From contig JAGBJT010000042.1 in NCBI GenBank assembly GCA_017934275.1, positions 1 to 64,000 on the forward strand: DNA of 64,000 nucleotides. The letters are read 5' to 3'. The notes under the pieces were generated by a model. That model did not search any database and was not told the origin of the DNA. It worked only from the letters and a program-made list of their open reading frames with translations. Source of the DNA: Cardiobacteriaceae bacterium. GTDB taxonomy: Bacteria > Pseudomonadota > Gammaproteobacteria > Cardiobacteriales > Cardiobacteriaceae. Made by a program: the position numbers and the translations under genes. Below are positions 55,601 through 63,964 of the stretch, in pieces. The number at the start of each line of letters is the position of its first letter. Position 1 is the first letter of the stretch.

Positions 55601-55692
55601 AAAGCGGTCGCATCGTATTCCGAGCCACTGGTTCAGGTAATTCCAAAGGACATTACGGAGCTTCTGTAGGTGTCGGTGTGAAATTGTGGTAG
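52615..55692 (+). CDS. YadA-type trimeric autotransporter adhesin, phase variable
   Basis: The 1025-residue surface adhesin has a long signal region ending LLLSIILFTVAMPANAEYT. A head of about 17 YadA-like ~14-residue repeats follows (SSAFGYDNRASQQY, SSAFGAENRASGQF and so on, about residues 130-400), then a neck (DAVNVAQLKEAV near 450). Next comes a stalk with repeats of the type YAKTADVNNTLRQY and QGYLTADDRAELEAKI, and a second neck (PTDAVNVGQLNSAM). A C-terminal YadA anchor (last ~90 residues) ends in VGVGVKLW. ATG 52615 has a GGAG site; a TTG at 52600 overlaps it. A C9 tract at codons 17-20 should switch the gene on and off. Confidence 0.93.
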   Translation: MAYNVKFKEKSRAARLSPPLNNNYYQLTSFHLGKLNLLLSIILFTVAMPANAEYTEQEQQTADALLSKLQEYNENANAGSLLYIIDERLQSEGFLKNDENNSYVKSNDLLCKEHSGSFKCGLWQSFPAGSKSSVVGISNNIIGSNSAAVGFENTVNGHEASAFGSNNTVNGHEASAFGIYNTAKIQKSSAFGYDNRASQQYSSAFGAENRASGQFSSAFGYDNTTKNTQANAFGSQNTAKGEYSAAVGYNNTAHNNSSYAFGANNNTYADNSSAFGLQNTTSGLTSSAFGSYNNAKGERSSAFGYSNEASKESSSAFGYQNTATGNSASAFGYKNKVSSDYSSAFGYNNTIDTREAVAVGMDNTASARYSSVFGVNSKALVDYGTAIGYKSYADRPADVRGYSPAKDDVSTENNYIWKATSAALAIGDTHDTNKITRQITGVAAGSEDTDAVNVAQLKEAVKSGANFSPIKVSDDSGTDFTVDSAGSLTIAGGSNINTTADNSNTLTVSLNNNVDLGSSGSLQVGDTTINNNGKITGLTAGSAAGEAVEYSQLSELQTKIATLNTAIQNNGSYFPFTIKDNSGNDFKVASGGTVNIEGSGIITTKADNGTLTISADLSDYATEQFVTGQGYQTSNQVNTAITNRLNGYATQTWVQQQGYLTSTDKADLQQQIADNAVDLTDYAKTADVNNTLRQYSTTSQTQKWVQDQGYLTADDRAELEAKIKAGNIDLSDYAKTEDVDNKLTEYTKTADLGNVIADETAKLGLVNQQDLDNQLNDYATIAKVEADYLKKAELSGAIEDKAKDMELVDQTSLNDQLKNLQLQSGNYVPISVGGDTGEFEIPNGGRANFVGDGTNISTVADGDTVTINLNKDIQIDSVNAGGTVVNQDGVALNSGVALTNQGLNNGGQVISNVAPGVRPTDAVNVGQLNSAMASMSGQLSSRIETVDKNANAGTASALAASTMPVANAPGEAMMGFTGGTYRGQQGYAIGYSQNSQSGRIVFRATGSGNSKGHYGASVGVGVKLW
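52664..52672 (+). repeat. C9 homopolymer at the start of the adhesin gene
   Basis: Nine consecutive C lie inside the codons for Ser-Pro-Pro-Leu, about 50 bp after the start. With C9 the frame is open. With one more C the next codon becomes TAA directly after the tract; with one fewer, translation stops after a few codons. This is the classic layout of slipped-strand phase variation. Confidence 0.88.
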
Positions 55693-55732
55693 AGGATATC
55701 GTATATAATTATTTTTATATTTATATTTACTA

Positions 55733-55764
55733 AAAAAAATCGCCATCTTTTGGCGGTTTTTTTT
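55733..55764 (+). terminator. Terminator after the adhesin gene
   Basis: CGCCA (55741-55745) and TGGCG (55751-55755) flanked by A8 and T8 runs that extend the stem. Confidence 0.85.
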
Positions 55765-55885
55765 ACTGTTATTTTATCCACACCGCGTAATTATTTTTGA
55801 TAGTTCAATATTATTAAAAACGCATAGAAATATAAATATATAAGATACAGTATATTTTTTTCGCAACATTGAAATAGGTTAAAGC

Positions 55886-57322
55886 ATGAAAGAATTAAAA
55901 CGCACAGCAGAAAAAAACAACGGTCGTTACTATACACCGAGCGATATGGTGTGTTTTATTTTAGATACGGCGAATTATTGTGGTAACAATATATTGCAAA
56001 AACACATTATTGATAACAGTTGCGGAGACGGTGCATTTTTATGCGAAATTGTTCGCCGTTATTGTGAAACTGCATTAAAAAAAGGATACAGTACACAACA
56101 ATTAAAAAACGATTTAGAACACTATATTCACGGCATAGAAATTGAAAAAACTGAATATCAAAAATGTATTGATAATTTGAATAAAATTACAGAATTATCA
56201 AGTATTTATAATATTGAATGGGATATAAAAAATAGAGATACCTTAACGGTTCAAGATTATAATGGCAAAATGGATTTTGTGGTTGGAAATCCGCCGTATG
56301 TACGAGTGCATAATTTATTAGATTATTCAGCAGTTAAACAATTTTATTTATCACAACAAGGAATGACTGATTTATATATTGTATTTTATGAAATTGGTAT
56401 CAATATGCTTAATAAAACAGGCGTGTTGTGTTATATCAATCCGTCATCTTTATTTAATAGTTTAGCCGCAAAATTATTAAGAAAAAACCTTATTCAAAAT
56501 CAATTACTCAAAAAAGTCATTGATTTAAAACACAAACAAATATTTAATGCAACCACTTATACTGCTATTATTTTATTAACGCGAGAAAATAATAAATATA
56601 TAGAATATACTAATTTTGAAAATCAACAAACAGAAAAATTAAATTATAATGAATTTTATATTGATGAAAATTTTTATTTTTCTAATAAGAATAACTTAAA
56701 AAAAATAAAAAATATTTTTTTCAGGCAGCCTGAAAAAAATATTATCGATGTTAAAAATGGTTTTGCCACACTATGCGATAACTTTTTTATCGGACAATTT
56801 GATTTTGAAGAATACACTATTCCTGTAATTAAATCTTCAACAGGAACAATGACTAAATGTTTTTATCCGTATGATAAAACAGGCAAATATATTCCATTTG
56901 ATGAACTAATTAAAGTACCAAAAATTAAAAACTATTATTTTGAAAACGAAGAAAGATTAAAATCTCGCAGTTTAGAAAATAAAAACATTTGGCATGTTTT
57001 TGGGCGTTCGCAAGGAATATTGGATACTTGGAAAAATAAATACGCCATAAATGCTTTAATTCGCAATATAGATGATATAAAATTAACTCCCTGCCCAGCA
57101 GGAACAGGCAGTTATAGCGGTTTATATATTTTAACTGAATTATCTTTCAATGAATTAAAACGAATTTTATTTCAACAAGAATTTGTGGATTATATTCAAT
57201 CATTGGGTAAATATAAACAAGGCGGATATTACACATTTTCATCAAAAGACTTGTTAAAATATTTGGATTATAAAATTGTTGGAGACAATAATGGACAATC
57301 AGACCTTTTTGAATGTGCTTAA
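55886..57322 (+). CDS. Type II DNA N6-adenine (gamma-class) methyltransferase
   Basis: The 478-residue protein has the order of gamma-class amino methyltransferases: a start GRYYTPSDMVCFILD, motif I DNSCGDGAFLCEIV near residue 44, motif IV VVGNPPYVRVHNLLD near 130, then GVLCYINPSSLFNS. The C-terminal half is the target-recognition part. It is AT-rich with many Asn, Lys and Ile, unlike flanking housekeeping genes, suggesting transfer. A perfect 33-bp palindrome (56711-56743) lies in frame at about codons 276-286, between the catalytic and recognition parts. It overlaps the endonuclease gene by 32 bp. Confidence 0.9.
   Translation: MKELKRTAEKNNGRYYTPSDMVCFILDTANYCGNNILQKHIIDNSCGDGAFLCEIVRRYCETALKKGYSTQQLKNDLEHYIHGIEIEKTEYQKCIDNLNKITELSSIYNIEWDIKNRDTLTVQDYNGKMDFVVGNPPYVRVHNLLDYSAVKQFYLSQQGMTDLYIVFYEIGINMLNKTGVLCYINPSSLFNSLAAKLLRKNLIQNQLLKKVIDLKHKQIFNATTYTAIILLTRENNKYIEYTNFENQQTEKLNYNEFYIDENFYFSNKNNLKKIKNIFFRQPEKNIIDVKNGFATLCDNFFIGQFDFEEYTIPVIKSSTGTMTKCFYPYDKTGKYIPFDELIKVPKIKNYYFENEERLKSRSLENKNIWHVFGRSQGILDTWKNKYAINALIRNIDDIKLTPCPAGTGSYSGLYILTELSFNELKRILFQQEFVDYIQSLGKYKQGGYYTFSSKDLLKYLDYKIVGDNNGQSDLFECA
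56711..56743. repeat. Perfect 33-bp palindrome with a Kingella-type DNA uptake word
   Basis: Left arm AATATTTTTTTCAGGC (56711-56726), centre A (56727), right arm GCCTGAAAAAAATATT (56728-56743) are perfectly complementary. It contains AGGCAGCCTGAA (56723-56734), which I recall as a Kingella dialect of the Neisseriaceae uptake sequence. The structure resembles paired uptake sequences that serve as terminators, yet it lies inside the methylase coding frame. Confidence 0.85.
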
Positions 57323-58004
57323 ACAATCTTTTTTAACTTATTTACAAACTCATGCTCGTAGCAATGAAAAATTAAAAATATTGCACGGCAAAATTGCACA
57401 GGATATTGATAACAGAATTAAAATATTAAATAAAACAAATTATTCTATATCTGCATTAGGTTTTCAAAATGGGAAAGAAGAAAAAATACAAGGTAGATAT
57501 ATTGAAAAAATGGTTGATATAACCATTAAAAACAACTATCAAGCAATAGCAGGAATAGCGGTTAAATTCGTAATGAGTAATTATTTTCAAAATTCTAATA
57601 ATTATTTTGAAAATATGTTAGGCGAAACTTCAAATATTCGCTGTAATCAAAAATTATATTTTCAAATTTTAATTATTCCTGAAAAATTACCATATTTTGA
57701 TAATAATGGAAAAATAACTAAATGGGAAATAATTGATAAACACCATTTAAAAAAATATATTAAATTATCGCAAGATGATAAAAAACAATTTTTTCATACA
57801 CCTGATAAAACATTACTGTGTATTATCAATATTTCTGAACCCAAAATAGAAATAAAAACCAAACAAGATTATATTAACTATTATTTGCATAATGATTCTT
57901 CCATTCAATTATCAAATAAGCAGTTTAACTTTGATAATGCGGTTATTTTTAATGATTACGAAAAATTTATCAATAAAGTTGTGTTTTCTATATTAAGTAT
58001 TTAA
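57291..58004 (+). CDS. Probable type II restriction endonuclease
   Basis: The 237-residue protein is encoded directly after and overlapping the methyltransferase gene, so it is the likely cognate endonuclease. The region KIQGRYIEKMVDITI...AIAGIAVKFVMSNYFQNSNNYFENMLGETSNIR has an Asp followed ~16 residues later by a hydrophobic strand with Lys (AVKF), as in PD-(D/E)xK nucleases. The NSNNYFENMLGETSNIR block looks like a conserved type II endonuclease segment. I cannot name the recognition site. ATG 57291 is used. Base composition is very AT-rich like its partner. Confidence 0.75.
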   Translation: MDNQTFLNVLKQSFLTYLQTHARSNEKLKILHGKIAQDIDNRIKILNKTNYSISALGFQNGKEEKIQGRYIEKMVDITIKNNYQAIAGIAVKFVMSNYFQNSNNYFENMLGETSNIRCNQKLYFQILIIPEKLPYFDNNGKITKWEIIDKHHLKKYIKLSQDDKKQFFHTPDKTLLCIINISEPKIEIKTKQDYINYYLHNDSSIQLSNKQFNFDNAVIFNDYEKFINKVVFSILSI

Positions 58005-58047
58005 TGTGCAGCATAAATGAACATAGTTTTTTACAACCATTTAGCAC

Positions 58048-59187
58048 TCACAAATCAAAATCTAATCCTTCGACATCAACTTCACTATCAATCTGCCCGA
58101 TTAAATAAGAGCTTAATTCCACTTCTTGCGGAGCAACTTGCACATTATCCGAAGATAGATGCGCATTAATCCAAGGAATTGGATTCTGTGTACTTTTCGG
58201 AAACGGTGGATTTAATCCAACTGCTTGCATTCTTAAATTTGTAATGTACTCAACATATTGACAAAGAATATCTTTATTCAAACCAATTGTCGAACCGTCC
58301 TTGAATAAATATGCTGCCCATTCTTTTTCCTGATTGACCGCAGTTAAAAATATTTGATATGCTTCTTCTTCACACTCTTTAGCGACGATTGCCATTTCTG
58401 GATCATCTTTTCCATCGCGCATAAGGTTAATCATATGCTGTGTTCCAGTTAAATGCAGTTGTTCATCACGGGCAATCAAGCGAATAATTTTTGCATTACC
58501 TTCCATCAATTCCCGTTCCGCAAATGAAAAAGAACATGCAAAAGAAACATAAAATCTAATAGCTTCCAAAACATTAACACACATCAGGCAAAGATAAATT
58601 TTCTTCTTTAATTCATGTTTTATTATAGAAAGCGGTCTACCGTTGCATGTATAATTACCTTCACCGTAGAGTAAATAATGCTGAGAATATTCAATAACAT
58701 CATCATAATAACGAGCAATATCATTAGCACGACGACGGATATATTCATTTTCAACAATATCATCAAAAACAATACCAGGGTCATTGACAATATTACGGAT
58801 TATATGTGTATATGAACGAGAATGAATTGTTTCCGAAAAAGACCATGTTTCAATCCAAGTTTCTAATTCAGGAATAGAAACCAATGGCAAAAACGCTACA
58901 TTCGGACTTCTACCCTGAATTGAATCCAGCAAAGTTTGATATTTCAAATTGCTGATAAAAATATGCTTTTCATGCTCGGGTAAATTAGCAAAATCAATAC
59001 GGTCTTGAGCAATATCAATTTCCTCTGGTCGCCAAAAAAATGACAATTGCTTTTCAATGAGTTTTTCAAAAATCGGATATTTTTGCTGGTCATAACGGGC
59101 AACATTTACGGGTTGTCCCAAAAACATCGGTTCTTTAAGTTGGTTATTTTTAATTTGTGAAAAAGTTGAATAATTTTGCATCGCCAT
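58048..59187 (-). CDS. nrdB: Class Ia ribonucleotide reductase, beta subunit (R2)
   Basis: This carries the diiron-tyrosyl radical cofactor for aerobic deoxynucleotide synthesis. The 379-residue protein is very close to E. coli NrdB throughout. Metal and radical residues are seen: Asp88 in TLLDS, Glu119, His122 and the radical Tyr126 in [12 protein letters not shown], then [41 protein letters not shown] with the further Glu/His ligands. The C-terminal tail ([11 protein letters not shown]) provides NrdA binding. It follows nrdA after an 88-bp gap that holds a hairpin. Confidence 0.97.
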   Translation of the reverse strand: MAMQNYSTFSQIKNNQLKEPMFLGQPVNVARYDQQKYPIFEKLIEKQLSFFWRPEEIDIAQDRIDFANLPEHEKHIFISNLKYQTLLDSIQGRSPNVAFLPLVSIPELETWIETWSFSETIHSRSYTHIIRNIVNDPGIVFDDIVENEYIRRRANDIARYYDDVIEYSQHYLLYGEGNYTCNGRPLSIIKHELKKKIYLCLMCVNVLEAIRFYVSFACSFSFAERELMEGNAKIIRLIARDEQLHLTGTQHMINLMRDGKDDPEMAIVAKECEEEAYQIFLTAVNQEKEWAAYLFKDGSTIGLNKDILCQYVEYITNLRMQAVGLNPPFPKSTQNPIPWINAHLSSDNVQVAPQEVELSSYLIGQIDSEVDVEGLDFDL

Positions 59188-59243
59188 TTTTTATACTCCT
59201 GATTTCTAAATAAGAATAATTATTATATAACATAATAAAAGAA

Positions 59244-59266
59244 AAATAAAGCGGGCTAATCCCGCT
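59244..59266 (-). terminator. Hairpin between nrdA and nrdB
   Basis: AGCGGG (59250-59255) and CCCGCT (59261-59266) with a 5-base loop; on the minus strand it is followed by TTATTTTTC. It lies between nrdA and nrdB and may be an attenuator that lowers read-through, or a partial terminator. Confidence 0.55.
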
Positions 59267-59275
59267 CTATTCACA

Positions 59276-61537
59276 TCAAATCTTACAAGCCCCACCAGCA
59301 CAATCATCAGTTTGTGCATCCGTTGCACCATCTCTCGTATTGTGATAGTAAAGAGTTTTAATACCTAGCTTATATGCATAAAGTAGATCCTTCAAAAGTT
59401 GCTGCATCGGCACTTTCGAATTTGCGAATTTCGCAGGATCGTAACTCGTGTTTGCAGAAATCGACTGATCTACGAACTTTTGCATAACCGCAACTAATTC
59501 AAGATAACCTTTATTATCAGGAAAATCCCAGAGTAGTTCATATTGCACTTTACCAAGTTGAGGCACTACTTGCTTCAAAATACCATCTTTTGATGCTTTA
59601 ATTGAGACTAGACCTCTTGGAGGTTCAATTCCGTTGGTGGAGTTAGAAATCTGACTCGAAGTTTCAGATGGCATTAAACTTGTTAAAGTTGAATTTCTCA
59701 GTCCATATTTTTTAATATCCTCTCTAAGCGTTGTCCAGTCATAATGCAATTTTTCAGGACAAATATCATCAACATCTTTCTTATAAGTATCAATCGGTAA
59801 AATTCCCAATGAATATTTAGTCTCATTAAATTTAGGACAGGGGCTAAATTCTCTTGCTAACTTATTACTTGCTTTAAGTGCATAATATTGCAATGCTTCA
59901 AAGGTTTCGTGAGTTAATTTTAGACCCGACCCGTCAGAATATTTACATTTATTTTTAGCTAAATAATAAGCATAATTTATAACTCCAATACCTAAGCTAC
60001 GTCTAGACTTAGCAGAATTCTCAGCAGCTTTAACGGGATAATCTTGATAATCTAAAAGAGCATCTAATGCACGAACTATAAGTTCTACGGGTTCTTCTAG
60101 ATCTTCTAATTTGTTAATTAAGCCTAAATTAACCGCAGATAAAGTGCATAAAGCAATCTCACCTTCTGGATCATTTATATCTTCAAGAGGTTTAGTTGGT
60201 AAAGTAATCTCCATACAGAGATTGGATTGTCTGATTGGTGCAAGTTCCGAAATAAACGGAGAATGCTCATTGCAGTGATCCACATTCTGAATATAGATTC
60301 GACCAGTTCCTGCACGTTCTTGCATCAAAAGTGAAAATAAATCTACCGCAGGAACTGATTTCTTACGGATAGTTTCATCTTGCTCATATTTAAGATATAA
60401 CCGTTCAAATTCTTCCTGATTTGCAAAAAATGCTTCATATAACCCTGGAACATCATTCGGACTAAACAAGGTGATATTTTGCTTTTTAAGAAGTCTTTGA
60501 TACATCAACTTGTTAAGTTGCACCCCGTAGTCAAGATGTCTAACACGGTTATCTTCCACACCGCGATTATTCTTTAAGACTAAAAGATTTTCAACTTCTA
60601 GATGCCAGAACGGATAAAATAATGTGGCAGCCCCACCTCTAACCCCTCCTTGACTGCAACATTTAACCGCAGTTTGGAAGTGTTTATAAAAAGGTATACA
60701 ACCCGTGTGTCTCGCTTCTCCGCCTCGGATTTTTGAACCCTCAGCACGTATTCTTCCAGCATTAACACCGATACCTGCTCTTTGACTTACATATCTAACA
60801 ATTGCTGAGCTAGTTGCATTTATCGAATCTAGACTATCTCCACACTCGATTAAAACGCAAGATGAGAATTGCCGAGACGGTGTTCTCACCCCTGCCATAA
60901 TCGGTGTTGGTAAGGAGATTCTAAATGTCGAAACTGCATCATAAAATCTTCGAACATAATCTAGTCTAGTTTCACTTGGATAATCTGCAAAGAGACACAT
61001 TCCTACTAAAACATACAAAAATTGCGGAGTTTCGTATACTCTTTTAGTGGTTCTATCTTGAACTAAATATTTACCTTCGAGCTGTTTAACCGCTACATAA
61101 CTGAAATTTAAGTCTCGTTCATGGTCGATAAATTTATCAATTAAACCACACTCTTCCTTGGTGTATTTTTGCACTATTTGCTTATCATATTTACCATCTT
61201 GTGTCAGTTTTATCAGATGTTCATACAAAGAAGGAGGATTATATTGACCGTATGCAATTTTTCTTAAATGAAACATTAAAAGTCTTGCTGCCATATACTG
61301 ATAATCGGGACTTTCTTCACTGATTAAATCAGCAGCACTTTTAATCAAAGTTTCCTGAATATCCTCGGTAGATATACCATCATAAAATTGTATATGCGCT
61401 TTAAGTTCAACCTGACTTACTGATACATTATCCAGACCTTCGGCTGCCCAAGTAACAACTTTATGAATTTTATCTAGATTGATGTTTTCTCTACGACCGT
61501 CGCGTTTGGCAACTGCGATTTCTTCCGAACTGACCAT
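59276..61537 (-). CDS. nrdA: Class Ia ribonucleotide reductase, alpha subunit (R1)
   Basis: This is the catalytic subunit that reduces ribonucleoside diphosphates. The 753-residue protein has an N-terminal ATP-cone (VAKRDGRRENINLDKIHKVVTWAAEGL), the active-site Cys in FSSCVLIECGDSLDSINAT, the NxCxE segment RQSNLCMEITLPT, LMPSETSSQISNSTNG, and the C-terminal redox pair DDCAGGACKI. ATG 61537 is preceded by GGAG; an ATG five codons upstream lacks spacing for it. It resembles the enterobacterial enzyme strongly, supporting a gammaproteobacterial-type gene pair. Confidence 0.97.
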   Translation of the reverse strand: MVSSEEIAVAKRDGRRENINLDKIHKVVTWAAEGLDNVSVSQVELKAHIQFYDGISTEDIQETLIKSAADLISEESPDYQYMAARLLMFHLRKIAYGQYNPPSLYEHLIKLTQDGKYDKQIVQKYTKEECGLIDKFIDHERDLNFSYVAVKQLEGKYLVQDRTTKRVYETPQFLYVLVGMCLFADYPSETRLDYVRRFYDAVSTFRISLPTPIMAGVRTPSRQFSSCVLIECGDSLDSINATSSAIVRYVSQRAGIGVNAGRIRAEGSKIRGGEARHTGCIPFYKHFQTAVKCCSQGGVRGGAATLFYPFWHLEVENLLVLKNNRGVEDNRVRHLDYGVQLNKLMYQRLLKKQNITLFSPNDVPGLYEAFFANQEEFERLYLKYEQDETIRKKSVPAVDLFSLLMQERAGTGRIYIQNVDHCNEHSPFISELAPIRQSNLCMEITLPTKPLEDINDPEGEIALCTLSAVNLGLINKLEDLEEPVELIVRALDALLDYQDYPVKAAENSAKSRRSLGIGVINYAYYLAKNKCKYSDGSGLKLTHETFEALQYYALKASNKLAREFSPCPKFNETKYSLGILPIDTYKKDVDDICPEKLHYDWTTLREDIKKYGLRNSTLTSLMPSETSSQISNSTNGIEPPRGLVSIKASKDGILKQVVPQLGKVQYELLWDFPDNKGYLELVAVMQKFVDQSISANTSYDPAKFANSKVPMQQLLKDLLYAYKLGIKTLYYHNTRDGATDAQTDDCAGGACKI

Positions 61538-61682
61538 AACTACTCCGCACAAGCAAAATTATTAAAACAACGACTCGAATAATGATGCTAAAAATCCTAA
61601 TTTCAAGCCTGATACCCTAACATTGCAAGATGATTCAATAATATTTTTTCGATTTTTTCCTAAAATATAACGACAAATAAAT

Positions 61683-62306
61683 TCAACCCTCTACCCATTT
61701 TTTTATAAACCTCTCTGCCCATTTTCGAGCAAGTTCTATTGTAGAAATTTGATAAAATTCAGCCACTTTTACCATCTGCATTCCAACTAATCCACAAGGG
61801 TTAATTCGACTAAACGGTTCTAAATCAAGATTATTATTTATCGCTATACCGTGATATGAATAGCCCCGCGAAATTTTTAACCCTAGTGATGCAATTTTTC
61901 TACCATCTTCTATATAAACTCCTGGGGCATCAGGTCGAGATTTAGCTTTAATACCAAATTCCGCTAGTAATTCAATCGTAGTATTTTCCAGTAAAGAAAC
62001 TAATGGACGAATGCCAATATCACGGCTTTTTATATCCAACAAGAGATAAATTACCGCCTGCCCCTCTCCGTGATAAGTAACCTGCCCTCCTCGGTCAATT
62101 TGAATAACGGGAATATCACCCGTATTTAATAAATGCTCTGCTTTTCCCGCTATCCCTTGAGTAAAAATACTCTTATGCTCCAAAAGCCATAATTCATCCG
62201 CATCAAAAGGAGTTCTATTTTTAACAAAATCCTTCATTTTTTGGAAAATTTCCAAATACTCACAAAGACCAAATTCGCGAATTATTACTTTATTTTTTTC
62301 CGACAT
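61683..62306 (-). CDS. lipB: Octanoyl-ACP:protein octanoyltransferase LipB
   Basis: LipB transfers octanoyl from ACP to apo-lipoyl domains, the first step of lipoate synthesis. The 207-residue protein has LWLLEHKSIFTQGIAGKAEHLL, DRGGQVTYHGEGQAVIYLLLD (RGGxxTYHGxGQ), VYIEDGRKIASLGLKISRGYSYHGIAIN with the catalytic Lys, and NPCGLVGMQMV with the catalytic Cys. It lies 3 bp after ybeD and is part of the dacA-ybeD-lipB operon. No lipA follows inside the window; nrdA is next. Confidence 0.97.
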   Translation of the reverse strand: MSEKNKVIIREFGLCEYLEIFQKMKDFVKNRTPFDADELWLLEHKSIFTQGIAGKAEHLLNTGDIPVIQIDRGGQVTYHGEGQAVIYLLLDIKSRDIGIRPLVSLLENTTIELLAEFGIKAKSRPDAPGVYIEDGRKIASLGLKISRGYSYHGIAINNNLDLEPFSRINPCGLVGMQMVKVAEFYQISTIELARKWAERFIKKWVEG

Positions 62307-62309
62307 TTT

Positions 62310-62582
62310 TTACAGTGCCATTAAAACCGTTTTCGCAGCAGTAATTGCCCGATAAACGCTATCTAATTCTTCTTGATTATTGAAATTTGCGGTAATTGTG
62401 ATTGCCAGATAATTTTGATTACGACTTAACTGCTCGGAATAATCTTTTCTTGCTTTTTCAGGAATGTGCTTATTGATGATTTCCATAATCTCCTGCTGAA
62501 ATTCAATCGTATTTTTACCCGTTATTTTTATCGGAAAATCGCAGGGAAATTCCAACAAACTTTCTCTACTCTCATTCGGCAT
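62310..62582 (-). CDS. ybeD: DUF493 protein YbeD
   Basis: This small 90-residue ACT-like ferredoxin-fold protein is usually encoded between dacA and lipB: LLEFPCDFPIKITGKNTIEFQQEIMEIINKHIPEK and YLAITITANFNNQEELDSVYRAITAAKTVLMAL. The family is widespread, with no firmly established role; a regulatory role is often assumed. It overlaps the dacA end by 11 bp and precedes lipB by 3 bp. Confidence 0.93.
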   Translation of the reverse strand: MPNESRESLLEFPCDFPIKITGKNTIEFQQEIMEIINKHIPEKARKDYSEQLSRNQNYLAITITANFNNQEELDSVYRAITAAKTVLMAL

Positions 62583-63930
62583 TTTTTATATCCTTATCGG
62601 TATTTTTATTATTATTTTCCGCTGAATTATTAGCTTTATTTTCCAGCTCTTTATCTTTATTTTCTACACTATCAGCAGTTTTATTTTTAGCTATTTTCTT
62701 TAAAGCCAGACTGTGTCGCCATCTTTTTATCATTCCTCCTTCTGCTAATTCATTTGCCGTAAAAGCAGGGACTTCGGCATAAATTTTCACCCCATCGCTA
62801 ATTTTGATTAACCCTACTTTGCTATTTTTTTCCAATGGAGCAATAATCGGTTCAGGAATATCAAGCACGATTTTCGATTTATCCGCAATTGCACGGTTTA
62901 AGCGTATCGTTATATCTTCTGCCGCCACAATCCCGATATTATCTTGCTGTGCTTTATATGCTTGCACAACGCCGACCTGCTCGCCTTTTTTCAAAAAAGT
63001 CGTAATTTGAAATTCTTCGAAACCCTCGTCTAATAAATATTGCGCAGCCTGATAACGATTTTCCTCCTGTTCTGCCCCCATCACTACCGCAACCAAGCGT
63101 GAGCCATCGCGTTTTTCGCTCGCCGATAAACAATATCCCGCAGCATCGGTGTAGCCCGTTTTTATTCCATCAATCTGGCTATTTTTCCACAATAAACGGT
63201 TACGATTTGTGCGTTTTTCGCCGTGCCACACAAACTCTTTTTCGCCGTAATATTGGTAAAAATCAGGAAATTCCCGCACAATCGCCGCCGATAACAGGGC
63301 AATATCTTTTGCCGAAGAATAATGTTCTGGGTTCGGCAAACCGTTGCTATTGACAAAATGAGTATTTTTCATTTGCAGTCTTGCTGCTTCATTATTCATC
63401 TCTTCGACGAATTTTTCCACATTACCGCCACCCAAATATTCCGCCAAAGTATAGGCTGAATCATTCCCTGAAAGGATTATAGTTCCCCGTAATAAATCCT
63501 CTAACCGCACTTTTTCACCTTTCTTCAAGCGCATTTTGGAACCTTCTTCCTTCAATGCTCTTTCTGAAATTTGAATTTCCGTATCTAATGAAACTTGATT
63601 AGTTTTTATTTTCTTAAAAGTCAAATATGCGGTCATTAGTTTGGTCAAACTCGCAGGCGGCAGTTTTTCATCGGAGTTATATTCCAGCAAAAGCTGATTT
63701 TTATCCGCATCTAGCAAAACATAAGCTTTTAATTTCGGTAAATTTGAATGAATTTTATCTTCTAGCGTCTGATTTATTTCTCCACCGTTCGGTAAATTTT
63801 CTTCTACCTCTGCGGCTTTATTTTTCACCTCTTCTGCTTGTAGAGAAGATAATTCGATAGCAGAATTTTGCGCAAAAATCGTTTGAGTAAAAATAAAAAA
63901 AGCTACACTGATTAGATGTTTTTTAGACAC
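62572..63930 (-). CDS. dacA: D-alanyl-D-alanine carboxypeptidase (PBP5/6 family)
   Basis: This trims the terminal D-Ala of peptidoglycan stem peptides in the periplasm. The signal peptide is LISVAFFIFTQTIFA. The penicillin-binding motifs are PASLTKLMTA (SxxK), SGNDSAYTLAEYLGG (SxN) and IDGIKTGYTDAAGYCL (KTG). A PBP5 C-terminal beta domain follows (to about 405). The end is an Asn/Lys/Glu-rich polar tail in place of the usual amphipathic membrane-anchoring helix, so membrane attachment may differ. The start is GTG 63930 with AAGG upstream. The 452 residues are longer than the usual ~400. Confidence 0.95.
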   Translation of the reverse strand: MSKKHLISVAFFIFTQTIFAQNSAIELSSLQAEEVKNKAAEVEENLPNGGEINQTLEDKIHSNLPKLKAYVLLDADKNQLLLEYNSDEKLPPASLTKLMTAYLTFKKIKTNQVSLDTEIQISERALKEEGSKMRLKKGEKVRLEDLLRGTIILSGNDSAYTLAEYLGGGNVEKFVEEMNNEAARLQMKNTHFVNSNGLPNPEHYSSAKDIALLSAAIVREFPDFYQYYGEKEFVWHGEKRTNRNRLLWKNSQIDGIKTGYTDAAGYCLSASEKRDGSRLVAVVMGAEQEENRYQAAQYLLDEGFEEFQITTFLKKGEQVGVVQAYKAQQDNIGIVAAEDITIRLNRAIADKSKIVLDIPEPIIAPLEKNSKVGLIKISDGVKIYAEVPAFTANELAEGGMIKRWRHSLALKKIAKNKTADSVENKDKELENKANNSAENNNKNTDKDIKNAE

Positions 63931-63964
63931 TGTATTTATTACCTTATACTTAATAATATGCTTA

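Noticed and set aside
61553-61682. NrdR boxes upstream of nrdA
   Set aside because: No sequence close to the ACACTATATATAGT-like consensus could be found in the gap.
31890-63510. Haemophilus-type uptake word AAGTGCGGT or its complement (near 31898, 52970, 63500)
   Set aside because: Only about three copies in 64 kb, all inside genes and without the flanking AT pattern; a Pasteurellaceae genome would carry dozens.
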